A program made the position numbers and the translations under genes. Of a DNA stretch of 64,000 nt, positions 58,229-64,000 are shown one piece after another (the stretch's first letter is position 1; the number at the start of each line of letters is the position of its first letter). Location of the stretch: assembly GCF_019900845.1 (NCBI RefSeq), contig NZ_CP074570.1, positions 2,790,001 to 2,854,000 on the forward strand, read 5' to 3'. Below the pieces are notes generated by a model. That model worked only from the letters and a program-made list of their open reading frames with translations. It searched no databases and was not told the origin of the DNA. The stretch comes from Paraneptunicella aestuarii (GTDB taxonomy: Bacteria > Pseudomonadota > Gammaproteobacteria > Enterobacterales > Alteromonadaceae).

Positions 58229-58429
58229 ATGAAGTTGAAGTATACCGATATCCAATGCCCTCATTGTGGTCATAGAGTGCATCTGGAAATTGACGCCAGC
58301 AACGGCGATCAAGACTATTACGAAGATTGCCCCAACTGTTGTAACCCAATCCATTTACGAACCCACGTTGACGAGTTACATCGCCAAATACAGTTAAATG
58401 TGGATTCAGATGATGAGCAGATTTATTGA
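58229..58429 (+). CDS. CPXCG-motif small cysteine-rich protein
   Basis: 66 residues. Two C-P-x-C pairs (IQCPHCGHRV and DCPNCCNPI) form a probable zinc knuckle. YEDCPNC and the acidic C-terminus follow the family. ATG 58229 is chosen for the MKLKYTDIQCPHCG opening. Function unknown. Confidence 0.88.
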   Translation: MKLKYTDIQCPHCGHRVHLEIDASNGDQDYYEDCPNCCNPIHLRTHVDELHRQIQLNVDSDDEQIY

Positions 58430-58444
58430 TTCAGCAGATTGAGT

Positions 58445-58930
58445 CTACAGAAGATATTCTTCATCAATGATCTGAAAGTCATTACAACTGTTGATCAAAG
58501 AGCGAGCGGTTAACTCTTGTACTCCCATAACATGGGTACGTACATGGTATTTCTCTGCCACATGTTCCAGCAGCATGTCGAAATCACCATCACCACTCAT
58601 TAATATGATATTTTCCACCTGAGCAGCGGCTTCCATCACATCAATGGTTATTCCTACATCCCAATCCCCTTTTGCCGAACCATCACTACGCTGAATATAA
58701 GGCTTTAATTTTACGTTAAAGCCCATGCTACGTAGCGCCGTTTGAAACTTATGCTGTCCATCATTGTTGCTATCAATCGCATACGCATTGGCAATCGTTA
58801 ACTCATAAGTCTCACTCAACTTTTGCCACAATAAACGATAGTTGAACTGCCTTTGGTACTTTTGGCGGCAGGTATAGTAAATATTCTGCACATCAACAAA
58901 CAGAGCCGCTGTAGGTTTGGTTTCAGACAT
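58445..58930 (-). CDS. NYN-domain (LabA/DUF88) protein
   Basis: 161 residues. The PIN-like NYN fold has FVDVQNIYYTCR, then WDVGITIDVMEAAAQVENIILMSGDGDFDMLLEHV with the acidic active-site residues. Members are candidate RNases, often linked to RNA turnover. It is 9 bases downstream of rhlE and probably co-transcribed, which suggests an RNA-metabolism role. Confidence 0.9.
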   Translation of the reverse strand: MSETKPTAALFVDVQNIYYTCRQKYQRQFNYRLLWQKLSETYELTIANAYAIDSNNDGQHKFQTALRSMGFNVKLKPYIQRSDGSAKGDWDVGITIDVMEAAAQVENIILMSGDGDFDMLLEHVAEKYHVRTHVMGVQELTARSLINSCNDFQIIDEEYLL

Positions 58931-58939
58931 ATTAAGCCT

Positions 58940-60331
58940 TTATGATGGACTTTCAGGACGCTTACGCGGTCGACGCCACTTTGCAGGTTTTGAACGAGAG
59001 TCTGTTTTTGTACGAGAATCTTGTTTTCTATGAGACTCGGGTTTTGGATCCGTTTTTGATTTTACTGATTCATTTCCCTCTTTCGGCGATGTCGCAGGCC
59101 ATGCAAATTCGCCCTGCTTTTTCCTAAGCTTGGCTTTGTGTGGCTTTTTCGGTTTTGAACTTGATGCTTTCTTGCTATTCACTACTTTTAGCGCAACCGT
59201 CGGTTCGAATCCTTCAATCACCTTTTGCGGGATCGTTAAATTAATAAATTTTTCAATGTCTGCCAGTTGTTCACTTTCTTCACTGCAAACCAAAGAAATG
59301 GCCATTCCCGATTTGCCCGCTCTTCCTGTACGACCAATTCGGTGTACATAATCTTCTGAAACGTTCGGCAGGTCGAAATTAACCACATGCGGCAATTGTT
59401 CTATATCAATGCCTCGAGCAGCGATATCAGTCGCGACAAGCACTTGCACCTTGTTCTGTTTGAAGTCAGCCAGCGCCCGGGTACGGGAATTCTGGCTCTT
59501 ATCACCATGAATCGCAGCCGCAGAAATGCCTTTTTTGTCCAGTGTTTTAGCGAGTCGATTAGCGCCATGCCTGGTACGACAAAACACCAAAACCTGAAAC
59601 CAGTTTTCACTACTAATCAAATGCAAAAGCAACTTTGTTTTATCGCTTTTATCAACCGGGTGAACACATTGGTCGATGCGATCAACTGTTGTATTGGGTG
59701 AAGAAACAGAAACTTCCACCGGGTCAACCACCAGGCTCTTTGCCAATTCTCGAATATCATCCGAAAACGTTGCCGAAAACAACAGGTTCTGACGCTTTTT
59801 AGGCAACAACGCCAATATCTTTTTGATATCGTGGATAAATCCCATATCCAACATACGATCAGCTTCATCCAATACCAACACTTCCAATTGTTGAAACTTG
59901 ATGGCATTTTGTTGGTACAGGTCTAACAACCTTCCCGGCGTTGCAATTAATACATCAGTGCCTCGACGTAACTTCATCATCTGAGGATTGATTTTCACAC
60001 CACCAAATACCACGTTGTAATTTAGCGGTAGTTGCTTGCCGTATTTGTTGACGCTATCAGCCACCTGAGCAGCCAATTCTCGAGTCGGCGTCAAAATTAA
60101 AGCTCGAATATGATTGTGATGAACTTTATGCGCCTTCTCACTCAAATTATGCAATATAGGTAAAGTAAACGCCGCAGTCTTACCGGTTCCGGTTTGCGCT
60201 GCCGCCATGACATCACGACCTTCCAGCACGGAAGGAATGGCTTTTTGTTGAATAGGAGAAGGATCGCTATAACCTTGTTGTTCTAGCGCCAGAAGTAAAG
60301 GAGCGGAAAGCCCCAGAGATTTAAAATCCAT
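58940..60331 (-). CDS. DEAD-box RNA helicase (RhlE type)
   Basis: 463 residues. Q motif [14 protein letters not shown], Walker [53 protein letters not shown] and [13 protein letters not shown] are all present. The C-terminal 100 residues are basic, rich in K, S and P ([17 protein letters not shown]...), typical of RhlE. ATG 60331 gives [13 protein letters not shown], the family start; a frame 13 codons longer is open. Confidence 0.95.
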   Translation of the reverse strand: MDFKSLGLSAPLLLALEQQGYSDPSPIQQKAIPSVLEGRDVMAAAQTGTGKTAAFTLPILHNLSEKAHKVHHNHIRALILTPTRELAAQVADSVNKYGKQLPLNYNVVFGGVKINPQMMKLRRGTDVLIATPGRLLDLYQQNAIKFQQLEVLVLDEADRMLDMGFIHDIKKILALLPKKRQNLLFSATFSDDIRELAKSLVVDPVEVSVSSPNTTVDRIDQCVHPVDKSDKTKLLLHLISSENWFQVLVFCRTRHGANRLAKTLDKKGISAAAIHGDKSQNSRTRALADFKQNKVQVLVATDIAARGIDIEQLPHVVNFDLPNVSEDYVHRIGRTGRAGKSGMAISLVCSEESEQLADIEKFINLTIPQKVIEGFEPTVALKVVNSKKASSSKPKKPHKAKLRKKQGEFAWPATSPKEGNESVKSKTDPKPESHRKQDSRTKTDSRSKPAKWRRPRKRPESPS

Positions 60332-60679
60332 AAAATAAGGTTTCTTTTGTGATAAAACATATCCGCTCAAACGATCTGCGTCTATTCACAAACAATTCGC
60401 GGCTTAATCATATAATTCATGCGTTAATTGCCCGCCTATTCTAGCAACAAAGAGCTGACGACAAAAAACAGGCAACAAACGCATCTAAACATTCATTCGA
60501 AAATAATCACTGGCAACTTAAAAAAATATTGCCCTTGGTTTTCATTCCATCGTAATAAACCAATAGAAGTTTTACGCTATTTAGAGACTAGCAACCGGAG
60601 AAAATTCATCAACGCTTAAAATAACGATGATTTTCTTTTGTCTGGCTTGGAGGTTAGATATCTGAAAAGAATTTGGAAA
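60332..60679. other. Intergenic region between rhlE and tRNA-Val
   Basis: 348 bases that must contain the rhlE promoter (leftward) and the tRNA-Val 3' trailer. A rightward 63-codon frame here has no ribosome site and no recognisable similarity. I see nothing else. Confidence 0.4.
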
Positions 60680-60756
60680 TGGTGCGTCCGAGTAGACTCG
60701 AACTACCGACCCCCACCATGTCAAGGTGGTGCTCTAACCAACTGAGCTACGGACGC
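60680..60756 (-). tRNA. tRNA-Val (GAC)
   Basis: 77 bases with encoded CCA. The acceptor stem is GCGTCCG/CGGACGC, the anticodon loop TTGACAT, and TPsiC arm GGTAGTTCGAGTCTACT. It lies 154 bases upstream of the patatin-like gene's end on the same strand. Confidence 0.97.
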
Positions 60757-60909
60757 ACTTGAATGAATCGGCGCGTATCATAACGATGCCGCCTATAAGG
60801 TGCAAGTAGTTTTTATGCCATCCTTGTTTCTCTGATGATTTAGTAATCATTCGCAAGAATTTCATACCGCTCGGCACGATAACGCACATTAAATTTCCGC
60901 GTTTGTGTG

Positions 60910-61980
60910 CTACTTCATCTTGAAGGGCAAAGGTTTTATACGTTTGCGCAACTTGACCGGATCCAGCAGTTCCATAAAGTCCTGAGCCAGTTTATCGCCT
61001 TCTTTAATAATCGTTTGCCAATAAGGAATACGCTCTTCAGCACTCATGCTTTCAAAGTCTTTTCTGTCGGCAATCTTGCGTTTAGGTAGTTGCGCAACAA
61101 AACGCTTACTGGGAGCTAAAATAACCACTTTGTCGTAACTGGATGCATGTGGACGACGCTTGCTCATTTTATCGAACCAGCCTGGCGTAGGTTTCGGATA
61201 AAAATGAGGATATAAGGTAAGCCCTTTTCTATTCGGGAAAGAAAAATCAAAATGGTAATCAATGATACCACCATCACGGTACATGCCCTCTTTTGCCCCT
61301 TCGATATCTTCAACTCCTCTTAATACTCCGGGTATTGAGCCAGAAGCCAACAGCGATTCAAATACATTTTCAGGAGTTAAAGGAACTATTTCAGTAGGTA
61401 TATGGCAAGGATCTTTAAACTCTAGCCCGGATTGAGATTGCGAAAAGACAACTCGAGTATAGTGATTGCCCAGATGCTTGCGTTTTACGGAGTTACTTGC
61501 CGCACTTGCCAGTAATCCCATCGTTAACCCGGGTTGCCTTTCTCGCGCCGTCAATCCACGGCAACGAACAGCAATAAAGTGAGCTTTAAATACCGGGTTA
61601 TTCACAATTTGGTTTAGCCTGTCACCGGCCAAAATTTCAGATAATAGCGCCTCGGCTTTATCGGAAATTTCATGAATATCCGGCTTTTCACTGTAAACCG
61701 TATGAGAATATCTATCTGCTAATATACTTAGCGTTTCCGCAGGTGAACTTTGAGCAAGACAGGCAAAGCGAAACGCGCCCGCAGAAGAACCAACCAAATC
61801 AAGCGGCTTACTACGCCCTTTAAAAAATTCTGGCACAAGCACTTTATCCAGCCCAGCCAAAATAAACCATTTAGGCCCGCCAGAAGCGCCTAACATGACG
61901 TCAAAGTCATCTGCAACCAATCCAGTATCCAGCAATTGAGCCATTGCAGCCGGCCCCGCATAAATATCCAAGTTCAACAC
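60910..61980 (-). CDS. Patatin-like phospholipase family protein
   Basis: 356 residues. The nucleophile elbow is GSSAG (LVGSSAGAFR), the oxyanion loop GASGGPKW (residues about 32-39) and the catalytic aspartate DGG (MYRDGGIIDYH). No signal peptide, so probably cytoplasmic. A Ser-Asp dyad phospholipase A or lysophospholipase activity is likely; the substrate is unknown. Monocistronic. Confidence 0.88.
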   Translation of the reverse strand: MLNLDIYAGPAAMAQLLDTGLVADDFDVMLGASGGPKWFILAGLDKVLVPEFFKGRSKPLDLVGSSAGAFRFACLAQSSPAETLSILADRYSHTVYSEKPDIHEISDKAEALLSEILAGDRLNQIVNNPVFKAHFIAVRCRGLTARERQPGLTMGLLASAASNSVKRKHLGNHYTRVVFSQSQSGLEFKDPCHIPTEIVPLTPENVFESLLASGSIPGVLRGVEDIEGAKEGMYRDGGIIDYHFDFSFPNRKGLTLYPHFYPKPTPGWFDKMSKRRPHASSYDKVVILAPSKRFVAQLPKRKIADRKDFESMSAEERIPYWQTIIKEGDKLAQDFMELLDPVKLRKRIKPLPFKMK

Positions 61981-62265
61981 TTACCCCCTTACATATCTGG
62001 ATTGATCACTATTCAAACAACTTTTATTGTTGGCTTTTTATTCGTTGATCAAAAGCTGATCAAGACGAATTTTTATTATTTTTCATTGAGTTACAAGACA
62101 ATACCATGCTTACCCCCAAGGTTATCCACAACATTTGTGTATATCTATTCTGGCGTAGATATACATTCGCCAATATTCTACACTTGCAAAAGGTCGCTGA
62201 CTTTCAGATGATTTAAGTCGTTATTGCGCCTCAACAAATAAAATAACTACAACGTTGGATTAATT

Positions 62266-62649
62266 ATGCCTAAACAGACATTAGCTGTATTGCCTCAACA
62301 GTTTTCAATATACAGTCTTGATGTCAATGCTGACATTCCAAAGCAAGTATTCAATGCATCGGTTTATTTTATTGGTAAAACCAATGAAGAGCTTTCTCTG
62401 GTGCTTCCCGAAACCATCACTATCGACGCAGAAGAATGCGACAGTGGCTGGTGTGCCATGGAAGTATTAGGCCCCCTGCAACTCTCTATGGTAGGGATCA
62501 TGGCAGATATTGGCAACGTATTAGCTCAAGCGCAAATAAGTATTTTTGTTATATCAACATTTGAGACCGACTTTTTCCTGGTAAAAGCTCATAATCTGGG
62601 AAGTGCCGCCAAAGCGCTGGAAAACGGTGGTTATAAAGTCATACTGTAA
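62266..62649 (+). CDS. ACT-domain protein
   Basis: 127 residues, CASTOR-type tandem ACT fold: VLGPLQLSMVGIMADIGNVLAQAQISIFVISTFETDFFLVK is a typical ligand-binding ACT segment, with preceding SDSGWCAMEV-like segment. It may bind an amino acid. The stop overlaps the start of the EIIA-like gene by 1 base (TAATG), so the two are translationally coupled. Confidence 0.85.
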   Translation: MPKQTLAVLPQQFSIYSLDVNADIPKQVFNASVYFIGKTNEELSLVLPETITIDAEECDSGWCAMEVLGPLQLSMVGIMADIGNVLAQAQISIFVISTFETDFFLVKAHNLGSAAKALENGGYKVIL

Positions 62650-63176
62650 TGAGCCTATTTAGCAAGCAAATCCTTTCTGGCAGTGATCCTGTTCATTCAG
62701 TAAAAAACCCGGAACAAAGCAGAAAAATAGCAATTCCCAGCCCTCTCAATGGTCGGGTTAAGCCTTTAGATAGCGTTCCTTTAAAAATATTCTCACAACG
62801 GTTATTGGGCGAAGGCATTGCAATAGAGCCAAGCGGATATCAACTTTTCACTCCCTTTGACTGCAAAATCGATCTACTCCCAGCCACGGGCGAGCAAATA
62901 CGACTGCGAGCATCCAACGGGCTACAGCTATTAATTCAATTGGGAATTGGCACTGAACGGCTGATGGGTGAAGGATTTAAATTTCATGTCAAAGAAGGTG
63001 ATCTGGTACGTAAAGGTGAGCATATTCTTGATTTTGACCTGCGAAAAATGAAAGCTCAGCTAGATTCAATCCTATGCCCTGTTACCGTGCTTAATAGCCA
63101 AAAAATAAAGGGCATTGAACCCAATTTTCGACAGGTGCTGGCTTTGGAAGATCACATCTTCTATTTACATTTGTAA
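62649..63176 (+). CDS. EIIA-Glc-like protein lacking both catalytic histidines
   Basis: 175 residues. The PTS EIIA-Glc (Crr) fold aligns without gaps around the active site. The two histidines are replaced: E82 stands at the Crr H75 position (ATGEQI for ETNHAF) and Q97 at the phosphorylated H90 (LLIQLGI for LFVHFGI). GEGIAIEPSG, GEGFKFHVKEGD and the N-terminal helix remain. It cannot carry a phosphoryl group like Crr and may act as a regulator. Coupled to the ACT-domain gene. Confidence 0.9.
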   Translation: MSLFSKQILSGSDPVHSVKNPEQSRKIAIPSPLNGRVKPLDSVPLKIFSQRLLGEGIAIEPSGYQLFTPFDCKIDLLPATGEQIRLRASNGLQLLIQLGIGTERLMGEGFKFHVKEGDLVRKGEHILDFDLRKMKAQLDSILCPVTVLNSQKIKGIEPNFRQVLALEDHIFYLHL

Positions 63177-63318
63177 TGTCCGATAGAGAAAATTTCTCTT
63201 TCCCTTTTTCTTTATTCTTGTTCATGCAGACAAGTAAAAACTTGCCGTTGCATTCTATCCCTTCTGCTATAACCTATACACACCACAAACATCATCTCCG
63301 GAACCTCACTTAATATTT

Positions 63319-63663
63319 ATGATCACTGTATTTGGTATTAAAAACTGCGACACCATCAAAAAAGCCCGCAAATGGTTTGAATCTCAAAATATTGATTATC
63401 AATTTCATGATTATCGCGCTGATGGTCTGGATCAGGATTGGTTAAAATCCTTGCTTGCTGAACACGGCTGGGAAATCATTTTAAATAAAAAAGGCACTAC
63501 CTACCGCCAGCTTCCAGAAGATAAGAAGGCTAATATTGATAATGAATCAGCCCTTGCTTTGTTAATGGAACATCCGGCAATGATTAAACGCCCTATCGTA
63601 CAAAGTGAAAGCGACATTGCGATTGGTTTTAAAGAATCTGAATATGCGAGCAAATTTGCCTAA
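63319..63663 (+). CDS. ArsC-family reductase (YffB/Spx-like)
   Basis: 114 residues. [19 protein letters not shown] has the single active-site cysteine; YRADGLD and MKRPIV-type (MIKRPIVQ) segments follow. YffB uses glutathione-linked thiol chemistry; true arsenate reduction is unproven. The gene precedes dapE as in E. coli; stop and dapE start overlap by 1 base (TAATG). Confidence 0.92.
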   Translation: MITVFGIKNCDTIKKARKWFESQNIDYQFHDYRADGLDQDWLKSLLAEHGWEIILNKKGTTYRQLPEDKKANIDNESALALLMEHPAMIKRPIVQSESDIAIGFKESEYASKFA

Positions 63664-64000
63664 TGTCTGAAGTAGTTGAATTGACCAAAGCGCTCATTAA
63701 TCGTCGCTCTGTTACCCCGTTAGATGAAGGTTGTCAGGAAATGATGGCCGATTATCTTCGTCCTTTGGGTTTTGATATCGAATCTATGGTTTTTCACGAC
63801 ACAACCAATTTGTGGGCGCGAAAAGGCACTGAAGGCCCTGTATTTTGCTTTGCTGGGCATACCGACGTTGTACCATCGGGCCCAGAAGAAAAATGGCACA
63901 CGCCCCCCTTTGAAGCCACTGAAAAGGATGGTTTTCTCTATGGTCGTGGCGCTGCTGATATGAAAGGCAGTCTGGCAGCCATGTTGGTTGCAACCAAGCG
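63663..64000 (+). CDS. dapE: Succinyl-diaminopimelate desuccinylase (5' part)
   Basis: Partial gene cut by the window end; 112 residues visible. Peptidase M20 motifs: the metal-binding histidine in [11 protein letters not shown] and the bridging aspartate in [14 protein letters not shown]. It hydrolyses N-succinyl-L,L-diaminopimelate to diaminopimelate, the lysine and peptidoglycan precursor. It is coupled to the preceding ArsC-like gene. Confidence 0.96.
   Translation, partial: MSEVVELTKALINRRSVTPLDEGCQEMMADYLRPLGFDIESMVFHDTTNLWARKGTEGPVFCFAGHTDVVPSGPEEKWHTPPFEATEKDGFLYGRGAADMKGSLAAMLVATK

Overview
The window is gammaproteobacterial chromosome. The core genes (thrS-infC-rpmI-rplT-pheST-ihfA, dnaQ/rnhA, hrpA, sbcB, cmoM/elyC, lysC under a lysine riboswitch, dapE) have the family lengths and order of a free-living, probably marine member of the Alteromonadales/Oceanospirillales range. 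The DNA is moderately AT-rich. I cannot name the genus.

Region 1 (1-17510, all leftward) is part of a non-ribosomal peptide biosynthetic cluster. In transcription order it holds a CmlA-like diiron hydroxylase, a HlyD/MacA-like adaptor, a periplasmic penicillin-acylase-type enzyme, a PvdE/SyrD-like peptide exporter, a MacB-type ATPase, a SyrP-like oxygenase, a VioD-like capreomycidine synthase, two VioC/AsnO-type oxygenases, an FtsX/MacB-type permease and the start of an NRPS (C-A...) that leaves the window. The best reading is a peptide containing capreomycidine or a related arginine-derived residue and hydroxylated amino acids. It would be made as a precursor, exported to the periplasm, deacylated there and then expelled, which parallels pyoverdine maturation (PvdE, PvdQ, PvdRT).

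Region 2 (17511-23630) is a pile of insertion sequences. Two inverted copies of an IS10-like element flank an IS3-family element, which is itself split by an IS110-family element. Truncated ISAs1 and IS256 pieces lie outside. The IS110 left end contains segments matching both its donor ends and its target, as expected of a bridge RNA. Its transposase has a TGA at a conserved serine position.

Region 3 (23771-26288) is an integration module (small unknown gene, tyrosine integrase, excisionase-like gene, divergent Xre regulator) next to two tandem tRNA-Asp genes. The peptide cluster may therefore lie on a tRNA-Asp-associated island whose far end is outside the window.

Region 4 (26519-64000) is housekeeping chromosome: DNA repair and replication (dnaQ, rnhA, sbcB), RNA metabolism (hrpA, rhlE), lysine biosynthesis (lysC, dapE), cell-envelope and tRNA modification genes, and the translation operon from thrS to ihfA. 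That operon is interrupted by an oppositely oriented EAL-HDOD gene. Notable details are a probable AUU start for infC, an EIIA-Glc-like protein lacking both phosphoryl-transfer histidines, and pairing between leader and trailer around each tRNA-Asp.
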